Part shown: piece after piece, positions 13,901 to 23,955 of the stretch
Layout: each line of letters opens with the position of its first letter
Numbering within the stretch: the first letter of the stretch is position 1
From: Siphlonurus alternatus
Lineage: Eukaryota > Arthropoda > Insecta > Ephemeroptera > Siphlonuridae
NCBI GenBank assembly: GCA_949825025.1
Contig: OX463781.1
Coordinates: forward strand, 23,257,538 to 23,321,537
Direction: 5' to 3'
DNA length: 64,000 nt
The notes under the pieces: model-generated
What the model was told of the DNA's origin: nothing
The model's database searches: none
What the model saw: the letters and a program-made list of their open reading frames with translations, nothing else
Made by a program: the position numbers and the translations under genes

Positions 13901-16900
13901 ACAACAAGCAACTTGTTTAGTATCAGTGTTAAAAATTCACCTTTTTCGTTCATAATTATGTGACCCACCTAATTTGAATGCTAAACAATTTGCCTAACCT
14001 CAAGACGATGTTCTGATAAGGCGGTTTTGAGTGCTATTACGTATTTTCAAATTGGTCCACATATATAGGACATTTTCTTCTTTGATTCGAATCAAGACAA
14101 TAATAAGTGAATACGCATAGCGACAGTAATTTAGAGGTATCCATGCAAGGTTTTGGTTTTTCAATTTTTGCATAATTATCACAAGTTAATGTTCTTTAAT
14201 TTTTCTGCTCTGCTTACAAGTTATTAAATATATAATTTTAATTTTATTTTAATTGAATGACTTGAGTAACTTGAGTTTTAAAATTTTACATGACTTTAGC
14301 AAAGACGTGAGTGAAAAATTAAGGTAACTGAAAAAAAAAAAAAAAAAAAAAAAATGACATTATTTTTTTGTGTTGTGCATTCATTGCCTCGGAAAATTTC
14401 CCTTTGCGGCCTTGTTAATCACCATACTCCGTAAGAATAAGATAAGGTGATTGATCAACAAGGCTGCAAGTAGGAAATTTTCCAAGGCGATAATTGTACA
14501 TATACTTCATCAAAACAAATCAGTGGAGAGAGAGAGAGCAACCTTTTTGATGTTATTCTCATTTTAACTATGACCAGTGGCATAGACAAGGGGGCTGGTT
14601 GTTGCATATAGGAGGGGGGGGGGGTCATATTTTCTCGAATATTGAATATACAATTTTAATGTAGTGTAGTTACGACTTTCAATCGTGTTTTGGAAGTTTT
14701 TATACTATACCCCGTTGATGATTGTTATCTATCGTAAAAATTACGACGGATTAAATATTAGTATGAGTAAAATAATTTAATAAAATAATTACATGAATAA
14801 AAATTATTCCATAGTTCTATTATAAAATCGTGTACCCAAAAATTATAATTGTTACCTTACTTAAAACTATAACAAAAGCAGAAAAAAAACTGTCGTATCA
14901 AGTTAAATTTTTAAGCAATTTGCCACACAAATTGTAATAAAAAAATATATAAATCAATAATTTTGCTTTAATGTAAAAGTTAAAAATAACTTTCTAGGCT
15001 GACAGTTCTAGTGAGGCAACTCACGACGTATATCTCAAATGATCAAAAAGCTTCAAAAGAATTGCCTAACTTTAAGGGGTTATCAGTCTAAACTTCTTAC
15101 TTTACCAAAACTGTCCACAGAAGTATAAAGAATAAAGATTGAGCATGAAAAAAGAAAAACTTTTTTGTATTGATTCTAATATCTAATATAAGTTTATCTT
15201 AATATATAAGTTTATAGTCACCAAAAAATACAAACTAGATGTGACATTTTTTTGTGTTCTTTTGAGATCTAAACTATTTACGTCATTTTCTATTTATTAA
15301 AGAACACACTGTTTATAAATAGAGGGTGTGACGTTGGTGCTTGCTGCTATCTCAATTCATGTGGAACTTCACTACTGACACGGAAGAAGAATTATACTTT
15401 AACATTTCGTTCCGAGAGACACCCGAGTTATACAAAGTAATATTTTTGAGTTTTGTTGACTAATGAATTTTTGTTATTTTATTATTATCCAAAGACTTAA
15501 AATGAATTTTAAGATCGTTAATAATCTGCAGAAGCTGACAAGTTTTAAAACAAAGACACATTTCAATATTTTTATTTTCACAATAGGGTTTGTTATCAAA
15601 TTTGAACGACTCAGAAAAACACAAATATATATAAATATTGAAAAAAAAAAAAAAAAAAATGAAATGGATCATTTCATTGTTTTCAATATTTAACTATTAA
15701 ATGGAATAATTTAAGAAAGACGGAAGTTAGGTAAGAAAAAAATAAATAAAAAACGTAAGTAAAGAAAATTGAGTAAAAGTAATGGGTGGGATTAATGTTG
15801 ATTTAGTTTTTTCCGTGCACAGAAATTAAATAGACGCTTTCCTAAACATTACATAAATTCCATTCCAGAGTTATACTCACACCTTGTTGAACAAACCATT
15901 TTTAACACTTTTATTGACAACAAGAAAAAAGAAGAATAAAGTAATTAATCTAAGTTGTTTTCCCTTAGTTTACAACCTTTGTCAGTGATAAATAGTAGCA
16001 GAAAAAAATACAAAGAAGACAAAATGTCTAGAAACTTTTGCCATTGGAAGTACATAAAATATCTAATGTCAATGAAAATCTCTTACTGTATTCAATTCTA
16101 CTGTGACATATCCCATGGTTAAATTCCAAGTTAAGACCTATATATTTCAATTGTGAAGTCAGTAACTCTCAGGTGGTTAATAGAAAAAAACACTTCCAAT
16201 TTTAGATATGGTGTATTACAGGTAAGATACATTTCAAAATAAATCTTAACTTATTGACAACTTTGGTCATTAAAAAAAAAAAACAGTATTTTTTATATTT
16301 TTATTACATGACTTGTATACCTAAAAGTATATATGTCATGAGCTTTTATAGTCATATTAAACTAACATTTTAAATAATTATTTCATAAAATTTTTATAAT
16401 TTAGCACTGCCATTGTTTCTTCTCAATATTTAAACTTACTTCAAATGGCTCTGTCTGTTTTACTTTACATTAATACGCGCACGCACTATGGGTACTTTAT
16501 ATTAAAAAAATGGTTATTGTCACTTTGTACTTCTGAAATGTATGTACACAATATCTGTGTTCAAAACATAACTAAAAAATATTATACTCGTGCAAATTTT
16601 GTCTGTGTTCTAGAAAAACGATTTTCATTTTTTAAAGTTTTTTCCGTCAATTCAGAATAGCTTCATTAATTCAAGCATCACATGATAATAATAAAATTTT
16701 CTGCATAAAATTTCTATGGGTTTAAAAAATATGATTTATTGAGGACAATCATAATGTATACTCTCATATAAAACATTTAGTTTCTTAAGAATTTGAATTT
16801 CCTTATTCTCATTTTCATTTTACGAACACATATCTAAGAAGTCTGGGGTTAAATAAAATAGGTATACAATAACTGCGATATACTTTGTTGCTAGAAGGTG

Positions 16901-18904
16901 AACAATTTATTGTTATTTATCCGAGTATGCCTTTAACCTGGCTACAATTCAATTTGTTTTGTGTATCAATTTTTTATTCTATAACAGCAACATAAGATAT
17001 CCTATTTTTACAATTTTTACGTATATTGAACCTCTTGCCGCAACCTGGCTAGTATTATGGCCTAACATATACATATTATATCTGTTCGTAAACGCTGAAC
17101 GGTGTAGCTTTTCTGCACACGATCTCCTTATGCACTGGGGACATAAGGTCGATCAGGAGCAGGTACACATGGCAGGATTTACGAACAGACCTATTGTCTT
17201 TCAGAAAAAAATATTTGAATGGCAAATAAAAAATGGAAAATAATTAAGCGTATAATATGGCTGCTGCTAAGGGCGTTCTCTATATTATAATATTAGGTAT
17301 TGGATACATTTTGTTTTTTGTTAATTTTAATAATTTTCATTCTTGTAAATTAATGCTCTAGTAAAAAATCTTTAAATTATTCTTAAAATTGTTAAAGAAG
17401 AATTTTTTTTTTTGGTTATGTGTTTTTGCTCACTATACATAGATTCACTCTTTACAAAAAATAATAACACCAAATGAACTACTGTAAACATCGGGTCAAG
17501 GAAATCAAATCCTAATTATATTAATTATATAAACAAAAGAACACGATAATTATTAAGTGCTTATTATTAGATTCTTGACATGATGGTAACGATGTTTGCT
17601 GCTTGTATTGTTGTCTCTCGTCGCTTCTCCAACAATTGCCGCCGCCAAGAAGTGTCAATAAATAAATTGCATCAGCAGCACGTGACATAGACGCAAGAAT
17701 CCAACCAATGCAGAACGTTCGCTGCGACTACCGTTTCGTCAACACAATAAATTCTAGTGACATGCGGCATGTTATGTAATTTGTAAAGAGAAGGAGTACA
17801 GATATAAAACTGAACTATAATATAGTTTCAATTTCATTAAACTTTGCAGACCGAGTTACATAATGATTAATTTAAATATGGAATATGAGGCATAGCTATT
17901 AATAATAGCATGTATTGTATATAAGTGTAATAGTGTATGTGATAACATATTCAGTCAAGTTGTCACATCAGTTGTAAACATACCTTTTTGCCAAGTTTGC
18001 TAAACAAAATTTCTGTATTCAAAATACAAGGATACTTTATATTATTTATAAATAATTATACTGCGCAAATGTTTGTAAACTTTTAAACACCATAATTGAA
18101 AAATATTATCGTTCCGCCCATATAAGACGCTTACATTTTAGAAAAAAAAACAACATATAGCTCGTAGTGCGCATGTGCATCATCATAATAATTATAATTC
18201 TCAATATACATGTTTTTTTTTATATAAATGAGAGAATTTAATTTGCTTAAAATAAATTTAATGATACTAAAAAAGTATTTTTGGCTATATCCCTGACAAA
18301 AAAAAAAAAAAAAAAAAAAAAAAAACATCGTGTAAAAATAGTTCTAGCTTTTTTGTCTTGCCACCTCTTATATTACAACGTTTGTTATCTTTATAATAAC
18401 CTATTGAAAACTCACTGACGAACACAACATATTTTATAATCACAAATATAATTACAAAAATCAATATTTATATTAAATTGACTTATAAATTACTCAGAAG
18501 CAAATGAGACAAGAAAAAAGCCTTTCTTTAAAAAAAAACTTGTTTCATTTTCTATCCCTCTAAATTAAAAACGAAAGTTTAAATAACATACACCTTAACA
18601 CCTAAGACGTATACAGTTAATTTGAATATAAATTATGCTATTTTTCATATAGCAATATTGATATAAAAAAAATACATTCGTTAAAAAATATTACAATACA
18701 AATGAGAAGCAAAAATATAAATTTTAATAATAAAACAATTCGATGATAGTGCTGGTTTACAGTAACAAATGGATAGTAACTAGTAACTATTGGATTGGTT
18801 TGTAGTAGGACAAAAAGCGTGGCCTAAAGATTAACGAGAAGCAGGCTCGAATGGGAAAATTCGTTAACTCTTAATCTTAATGACGGATTCGTGAGCCCAA
18901 GAGA

Positions 18905-18985
<81 letters not shown>

Positions 18986-21180
18986 GCTTTTAGATCTAGT
19001 TACATAAAAGAAAGAAAACAACGAAAAGCTTAATTGTCATCGTTAAGAACTGCGAGAAATCTTACACCAAAGATAAAAAAATGGCCGATTATTTTTTGTA
19101 ACAAAACTTATAATAATAATGAAAATGGGTAATGAAATCAATAATAAAGGATAAATAAAAGTAATATAGTTTAATTTTACTTTAATGAATTTAAAAGTTA
19201 ATAAAAAAACGACACTTCTAAAATAAGCCATGCTATAAAATGAAATACTTGTTTCTTAATTGGAAACTTTTAAGCGATCGCCTCCAATTTTTTGTTTGTG
19301 CCATCAAACTGTGTTTTTTTTTTCTCTCCTCCCTATAGCTCTCAAGTATCAAAAGAAAGCGTTAAATTTAGTTTTTGGTAATTTTCCAATATCTCAATTA
19401 TTTCAACCAAAAATAGGTTGCATGTATTTATTTAAAAACATACATAATATTTTATGGTGTGATCCAAATGATATTTCCGTTTTTTTTTTTTTTTTTTTTT
19501 TTTTACACAATGAAAATATTGATTTTAGTTACTAACTAATAGGGAAATACACTGACTGTTGAATAACCCCCACACGCTTACAAATGTAAATATTTCAAAT
19601 GACATGACAAAATATATCTTTACATAAATCGTATACTGACTGTGTGTAGTTTACGAGTCAGTTTTCAAATTATGTTAACACTTATAATAATCGTCATGAC
19701 CAAAATGTGTCAATTGCCCCAAAATACCAACCAACTTAATAATCGTAAAGAACAATTTAATGAATTAATAATTTTACTTTTGGTCAAATTAGAAACTTTA
19801 TCCAAGCTTCATAAATAAAAAACATTTACCAATAAATGTTCATTTCACTAATTTAAATTATTTAATACTCTTTATTTGCTTAACTGCTATTATAGAGCTA
19901 AATTAGAATTTAAGAGTAATTGAGAATAATTTGTCTGTAAAAAAAAAGCGAGTAATGAATTTAACGACTGTGCAGAATAATACAAAAGAGTTGTTAATCT
20001 ATATTTAAACTAGTTCAAGGATTATTTTATTATTTGTTTTATAAATTTACATTTGTACAACAACGCTTTACTATTTCATTTACAAATTGGTCGTGACCAA
20101 CTAATTGATGTTTTTGGCCAAAAAATATAAATTGTAATATGCACATAAATTCTAAGGTAGTAAATAAAAGTTATGTAACTATAAATAGCATGCCTTCGAT
20201 ATTTATAATTTAAAATATTCAACAAAACATTTTATTCACACATTGTAATTTTATTGATTGATAATGATAAAATGTTATAGTTAAAATAATTTAAGCAACT
20301 AATTATAATACTGTAAACAATGACTACGATTAAAAATAGCTATGCCTACATTGTAATAAATTAAGTACAAAATGACATCACTGGAAAAACCCTTATTCAA
20401 AAACACAATGTTATAAAATCTGGCCTTTAGCTTATAATATATGTTAATGTAATTTCTTTGTTGTGTAAACAACAATAAAGCTACCCCTATCTAATTTATT
20501 CTAATTATCACTGAATTATAGTCCACCTTTATTTGTATGAGAGTTTGCTGAACCATAAAACGATGTATAAGGACAGGAATACTAATACATTTTGTGCAGA
20601 GCTCAAGCCTTTAATATCATTTGCTGCCTTCAACCTCCTTACTGCAGCACTTCAATGCGGGGGTAATGCGGATAAACCTTTTTTTTTTTAACTACATGTT
20701 AAACTTGCGATATGCCTCTTAAAAAAATATGCATAAACAACTTTAAAATTTGAATTAAAAAAAAAATAAATAAATAAAATAAAGGTAATAAAATATTGCA
20801 ATGGTCTAGTAATTAATTATTGTGCTCTAGCTTTTTATTTGATGTATTATTTTAAAGTTAGATAGTATATTATAATGATATATTATGGTAAATTAATGAT
20901 ATACAGCTCATAAAAGTGTAATTTGTGTGAAATTAAAATTAATTATACTAATTTTATACTTGAAAATTAACAAGTATAATACATTCTAAAATTAGATTGA
21001 AGGTATATCAGAAAACAGCTTTTAAAAAAAAATAAATAAAAGAAAAATGTAAACTATGAAAAATAATATTTACAAAAACACAAAACATAATATACATACC
21101 TGCTTAACTAATGGTAAAAGTGTTTGTTCAATACTTTTAGTCTTGATTTCTAAAGATTCAAAGTCTCGCGCGGTATCCAT
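1..21180 (-). CDS. alpha-Catulin: alpha-catulin, 5' portion (five coding exons, continues beyond window start)
   Basis: Five minus-strand exons join in phase: 21180-21100, 7551-7335, 4422-4262, 1027-818 and 96-1. They encode about the first 256 residues. The start MDTARDFESLEIKTKSIEQ leads into TLLPLVKQ-ISTLINHH. It is followed by ARVGQAVSLAVDRFV, the segment VVRAARCLLGSVTRVLLLAD, FTEFVKAFSQFGAEMVELAH, the run DLKDGRRRAQMAAARQVLE, and TCLRHPECLSARENRD. These blocks are the signature of alpha-catulin (CTNNAL1), which I separate from alpha-catenin by MVELAH and CTMMLL/STMMLL-type wording. The family is a cytoplasmic, helical-bundle scaffold of the vinculin/alpha-catenin superfamily, linked in other animals to Rho signalling and the dystrophin complex. 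The start is supported by an in-frame TGA 12-14 bases upstream of the ATG. The linker after KEARAAG is about nine residues shorter than in my recollection of the human protein. Identity is confident; the exact product length is unknown because the gene is cut by the window. Confidence 0.93.
97..817 (-). other. alpha-catulin intron 4
   Basis: AT-rich intron between coding exons 4 and 5, GT-AG bounded. Nothing beyond homopolymer A/T runs is visible. Confidence 0.85.
818..1027 (-). CDS. alpha-Catulin: alpha-catulin coding exon 4
   Basis: Exactly 70 codons, acceptor CTGTTTCAG|GTT, donor AAG|GTACCC. It encodes VARSLGRLEGVSNFTEFVKA, FSQFGAEMVELAHLTGDR and MAAARQVLERSTMMLLTSSK. Both junctions are phase 0. 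Confidence 0.93.
1088..1221. mobile_element. Foldback MITE, ATTCACAAAG family, copy A
   Basis: 134-bp near-perfect hairpin. It begins GGGTGCGATTCACGAAGC and ends, reverse-complemented, GGGCGCGATTCACAAAGT. The arms continue through CTAGCCAGGTTT. The trinucleotide AAT flanks both ends. There is no coding capacity. Its termini match hairpins at 9530 and 23164, although the interior differs. Confidence 0.65.
1894..1938. repeat. (AG)n microsatellite
   Basis: An uninterrupted AG dinucleotide run of about 45 bases in alpha-catulin intron 3. Confidence 0.97.
4262..4422 (-). CDS. alpha-Catulin: alpha-catulin coding exon 3
   Basis: 161 bases, acceptor GGTTGCAG|GTT, donor GACAAG|GTACGG, phase 1 in and phase 0 out. 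It encodes the helix SVVRAARCLLGSVTRVLLLA followed by DIVVVKQLLLAQDK, one of the best conserved parts of the family. Two plus-strand ORFs over the same bases are antisense shadows. Confidence 0.93.
4423..7334 (-). other. alpha-catulin intron 2
   Basis: 2.9-kb AT-rich intron bounded by exons 2 and 3. It contains several TA runs (4,738-4,757; 5,380-5,397). I see no gene, RNA or clear mobile element in it. Confidence 0.8.
7335..7551 (-). CDS. alpha-Catulin: alpha-catulin coding exon 2
   Basis: 217 bases, acceptor TTTGCGTAG|ATC, donor GCTG|GTGAGT, phase 0 in and phase 1 out. It encodes ISTLINHHNEC, a Gly/Pro-rich linker, then VARVGQAVSLAVDRFV and NPEIREDMYESCKEARAA. It abuts exon 1 without loss: LVKQ plus ISTLINHH reads through the conserved family block. 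Confidence 0.93.
9530..9670. mobile_element. Foldback MITE, ATTCACAAAG family, copy B
   Basis: 141-bp hairpin with termini AGGGGCATTCACAAAGCCCT and its inverted copy. The arms extend through AAATGTRGCC and GGGCTCGATAATTTAA. It is flanked by a perfect 5-bp direct repeat TCTTA (9525-9529 and 9671-9675), read as the target-site duplication. No ORF. It lies in alpha-catulin intron 1. Confidence 0.72.
12370..12760. other. GC-rich island in alpha-catulin intron 1 (possible alternative promoter)
   Basis: Within very AT-rich DNA, this stretch has GGCGGGTGGGTGGGCGGGCG-type runs, CAG/CTG repeats and GAGAGCGAGAGC. A minus-strand ATG opens MPTKKEQQQ then stops. A plus-strand ATG at 12,338 opens 29 codons then stops. 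Neither resembles a known protein. Composition is like the region upstream of the alpha-catulin start codon, which suggests a 5' UTR or alternative first exon. Confidence 0.35.
13724..13851. mobile_element. MITE, TGTACA-TCGTCGCC family, copy 1
   Basis: 128-bp element with roughly 50-bp imperfect terminal inverted repeats. The left end is TGTACAGTCGTCGCCTAAGA and the right end, reverse-complemented, is TGTACACTCGTCGCCTTGGA. The arms continue through AAAATTT and toward AATCAMCAT. A second copy lies 523 bp away. No ORF. Confidence 0.72.
14374..14500. mobile_element. MITE, TGTACA-TCGTCGCC family, copy 2
   Basis: 127-bp relative of the element at 13,724, in the same orientation. It shares TTTGCGGYCTTRTTAATCA, the centre CGTAAGAATAA and the right arm AAGGCTGC...TTTTCCAAGGCGA. 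Two dispersed, alignable copies make the mobile-element call firmer than either copy alone. Confidence 0.72.
14575..14640. mobile_element. Possible degraded transposon end (GTGGCATAG...G-run)
   Basis: The motif AGTGGCATAGACAAGGGGGC followed by a G10 run resembles AGTGGCGTAGCCAGG-type termini common in DNA transposons. Only one end is seen, so the call is tentative. Confidence 0.25.
17081..17189. mobile_element. Short MITE with TCTGTTCGTAAA termini, copy 1
   Basis: 109 bp bounded by TCTGTTCGTAAA and its exact inverse TTTACGAACAGA. The same terminus bounds a longer element at 22,883-23,077. No clear target duplication is visible. Confidence 0.5.
18907..18981. repeat. (CT)n microsatellite
   Basis: About 75 bases of uninterrupted TC dinucleotide in alpha-catulin intron 1. 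The overlapping minus-strand ORF with Arg-Glu repeats is an artefact of this run. Confidence 0.97.
21100..21180 (-). CDS. alpha-Catulin: alpha-catulin coding exon 1 (start codon exon)
   Basis: 27 codons from ATG at 21180 to LPLVKQ, ending exactly at a codon boundary before donor CAG|GTATGT. The reading frame upstream of the ATG is closed by TGA, so this methionine is the first possible in-frame start. The context ACCAAAAATGG is favourable for initiation. The overlapping plus-strand ORF through this region is an antisense shadow. Confidence 0.93.
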
Positions 21181-22215
21181 TTTTGGTGTGTTTCAAATAG
21201 TGGTTGGATCGCGGCAGCAGCGGGCGATAGTCCGGCGGCGGCGTTTGCTCTCCTCCCTCACTCTTCTCACGTCTTGCCACTCCTCTCGCCCACAGCTCGA
21301 CAGGCTAAACAGCGACGGCGGCGGCGGCTTTTCTGCGTCTAGCGATCTCTCTCTAATCTGTACCGCTGCCCCATTTTGCCAATATCACCACCACCCTTCC
21401 TCACACCCTCACACATTCAGCAGCAGGAATCTGCATTGTTATCTGTCCATCAAAACATTCCACAATTTTAATTTACACCACCACCATTATAACACACACT
21501 TTTATTATTATTTTGTTTAGTTATTTTCAATTTCACAATGTAATAAAGTTTTAAAATAGATTTATATATAAGGTATAAGTAGTTGTTATAATACTGTATA
21601 ATTTATTCAAAACACTGTCACTTTCAATGTCAAATGTATTTTTATTTTAGTAACGATTTGACATTTGACCTATATATATAATTATATTATAATTTCTAAA
21701 AAATTTCAATACTTACTATATGACGTATTTTTAATCATACTGAATATAAAGCACATTACATAAACGCAAAATATTGATTATATATTTTATAGTACACGAC
21801 ACGTACGTAACAATTTTAAACAATTATTAGTTATATTAATTATATTCAGATTCGAGTTATTATTTTTTTTTTTTTGGCAAAATAAACACACACTTCTATT
21901 AATATATATGATCACAGAATATATTATTTAAAATTTAAATTTCTTTTCTTATTATGTATTATGAAATTTAAGAATTATAGCATATAATTTTAGAACACAA
22001 ACACACGTTTTTTGAATAGGTTGAAGTAATATAAAAAAAATCTGGGCATTATGCCCATATGAAAGTTAACTGTTCACCGGTATATAGAGAAAGCTATAGG
22101 TATAGGGAGCGGCTACAAACACACAGCACAATCCTAGCACAAGCAGCCAGCAGCAGCAGCAGTCTAGGCGAGCTAGCTAGCTATATCCTAAGCCTCCGCC
22201 CCACAGACAACGACT
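21181..22215 (-). other. Probable alpha-catulin 5' UTR / promoter-proximal DNA
   Basis: Between the start codon and the predicted TSS lie two GC-richer patches (21,205-21,380 and 22,080-22,340) separated by AT-rich DNA. Purine/pyrimidine and CAG/CTG runs such as CTGCTGCTGCTGG occur near 22,150. There is no conserved coding signal. The 154-residue plus-strand ORF at 21,056-21,520 is low complexity and overlaps coding exon 1 antisense. The AT-rich middle could hide a 5' UTR intron. Confidence 0.4.
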
Positions 22216-22217
22216 GA
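22184..22217 (-). promoter_or_regulatory. Candidate alpha-catulin core promoter (Inr + DPE)
   Basis: On the minus strand the arthropod initiator consensus TCAKTY is met by TCAGTC, with predicted +1 at 22215. At +28 to +32 the sequence GGATA fits the DPE consensus RGWYV. The spacing is the strict one required by DPE promoters. The site sits in a GC-richer patch (22,080-22,340), about 1.03 kb upstream of the start codon. The motif match is direct; use as the real TSS is inferred. Confidence 0.4.
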
Positions 22218-22882
22218 CTAACGCGAATAATAACCCAGACCAGCTGCGAGTCGCCGCCACCAATCCCCTTTCGTATTCTCTCCCCTTCGTAGCCATGGCA
22301 ACACAAAACACGCTAGCAGACTAGGGCGCGAAATACACGCCTTGTATAATATTTGCTTAAAATTTTATATTGCATAGTAAAATGACATCAATATTTTTAT
22401 CGTTATTTTTTCTTTATTCTTAATTTAAAAGGTTTTATGATCATTTTGTAATTAAATTTTGATTATAAAGCTTTTAAAACTTTATACTAATGATAATTAA
22501 TAAGATAATTAATGTTGTAATGGTAAAATAAGATAAAATAAAAACAAATCCTAGAATTTTCTCTCTTTGCGCCTAATAAGTAGACTACCCTTTGAGCGTC
22601 AAAGCGCAGCGGATTGCATACATCGCTTCTCTGCAGGCGGGAGGAGCGCGCGCACCGCCATGTCGCGAAAACTTACGTACCGTACAATTTTTAACAGCAT
22701 TTTAAATTTTAAATCATAGTGTTTCTTTATAAGTAAAAACATTAAGCTTGAAGAATGTCAAATAAAATAAATTTATTGAATTTTATGGAAAAAATTCAAA
22801 CGGATTATCAATATTTAATATTTATTTACAAAATAATTTTGAATCCTTAACAACTAATATAATATATAATTAATATATTAAT

Positions 22883-23077
22883 AGCTCTGTTCGTAAATAC
22901 ACTATCAGAAAGAATCGATTGATTGATTGGCTGATATTTTGGGGCAATAGTAAGAATATGAATTGATTTTTATTGATAAACCTTATGAATTTAACATGGA
23001 ACATGTATTATTATAAGCGTTAAGGTCCATCAATGAAAATCGATTCTTTCTGATTGTGTATATTTACGAACAGAGCT
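22883..23077. mobile_element. MITE with AGCTCTGTTCGTAAATA termini, copy 2
   Basis: 195-bp element with near-perfect inverted repeats of about 38 bp. Both arms run AGCTCTGTTCGTAAATA, then CAATCAGAAAGAATCGATT (CTATCAG on the left). The interior is AT-rich and non-coding. The core TCTGTTCGTAAA is shared with the element at 17,081. Confidence 0.65.
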
Positions 23078-23163
23078 ATATTATCAATCAAATTTAAGGT
23101 ACGTTATTATTAAATCTGTACGGCCGCAATCTGACAAGATTTGAAGGTAAAGGTAAAATTATT

Positions 23164-23328
23164 GGGGGACATTCACAAAGCACTTTAACCCCCACTTTAG
23201 CCTCAATTTTTATCCCTGATGCTAAACCAGGGGCTAACCATGTTTAATCTATGGGTTAGCACCATGTTTAGCACCAGGAATAAAAATTGAGGCTAAGGTG
23301 GGGGTTAAAGTGCTTTGTGAATGTTCCC
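23164..23328. mobile_element. Foldback MITE, ATTCACAAAG family, copy C
   Basis: 165-bp hairpin starting GGGGGACATTCACAAAGCAC and ending with the inverted form. The arms run through TTTAACCCCCACYTTAGCCT and CAATTTTTATYCC, with an internal GGTTAGC/GCTAACC hairpin near the tip. No clean target duplication is visible. It sits just upstream of the predicted alpha-catulin TSS. Confidence 0.65.
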
Positions 23329-23610
23329 AATTAATGAATTAATTTGATGGTATTATTATATATAGTGTAAAGTGTAACTTATTGTTTCAATTAAGTTACA
23401 ACACTTTCAACTATATATATATCCCAAAGTTCAACTACTCCTTCTTATATATTATAATATACCACAGTGCGTAATTATTCACATTAATTCTTTTCAGAAT
23501 GCGTAAAAAATTAAATACCACGCACAAAGTTAATTACTTAATTAATAATATTACCTTCAATTTTTACTTCAAATTTTGACCGATTGCTGCAAGATTTAAT
23601 TAAAAAGAGG

Positions 23611-23955
23611 TTGAGCGTGGCGCAGTGCATTGACCGGTTCTCGTTAGATCACCGAAGTCAGGCTACGTCGAGCGTGGTTAGTACTTGGATGAGTGAACGT
23701 TTCAAGTAAAAATTACGTTGCTCTCTCCCTGGGATAAATTCATCTCACTTTCCACCCATGCAGTGCAGTGATGCACACTTGTGTGTGGTTCCCCAGGCAT
23801 TGGACATCACTCTGGTCCATTAATAAAAAGTAGAGGCTGACTGAGGTTTTCCACGGTTCCCTCAGTTTCACCTCAGCGAATGCTGAGACGAGTAACAGGC
23901 CGCGGTCACCATCCTTTCCCTATTCATTACCCCGCCGCGAGTTGTAAGCTCTTAC
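23611..23955 (+). mobile_element. SINE with 5S rRNA-related head
   Basis: Bases 23,636-23,705 closely follow the 5S rRNA internal-promoter region: GGTTCTCGTTAGATCACCGA, then AAGTCAGGCTACGTCGAGCG, then TGGTTAGTACTTGGATGAGT. The 5S gene reads GGTTCTCGTCCGATCACCGA and TGGTTAGTACTTAGATGGGT at these places. A non-5S body follows (GTGTGGTTCCCCAGGCATTG, GAGGCTGACTGAGG, CAGCGAATGCTGAGACGAGT) and a tail TACCCCGCCGCGAGTTGTAA. The tail recurs at 55,266. A 5S-derived head joined to an unrelated body is the defining form of SINE3-type elements. It is not an intact 5S gene, because the 5' and 3' stem sequences are missing. Confidence 0.72.

Larger units (their letters stand above)
7552..21099 (-). other. 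alpha-catulin intron 1 (13.5 kb)
   Basis: This very long first intron lies between LPLVKQ and ISTLINHH. It contains a 141-bp foldback element (9530-9670), a GC-rich island (12,370-12,760), a pair of related MITEs (13,724-13,851 and 14,374-14,500), a short MITE (17,081-17,189), a CT microsatellite (18,907-18,981), and poly(A)/poly(T) tracts. A GC-richer stretch at 8,870-9,000 and another at 17,590-17,760 are the only other compositional departures. ORFs here are short and unrecognisable. Confidence 0.8.

Noticed and set aside
18824..19021. Arg-Glu repeat protein
   Set aside because: Produced by the CT dinucleotide microsatellite; same for ORFs at 59,385-59,677.
21056..21520. 154-codon plus-strand ORF
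   Set aside because: Antisense to alpha-catulin coding exon 1 and its upstream region; Ser/His-rich low complexity with no family features.
23636..23705. Functional 5S rRNA gene
   Set aside because: Only the internal promoter-like part matches; both terminal stem sequences of 5S rRNA and a T-run terminator at the proper place are absent.
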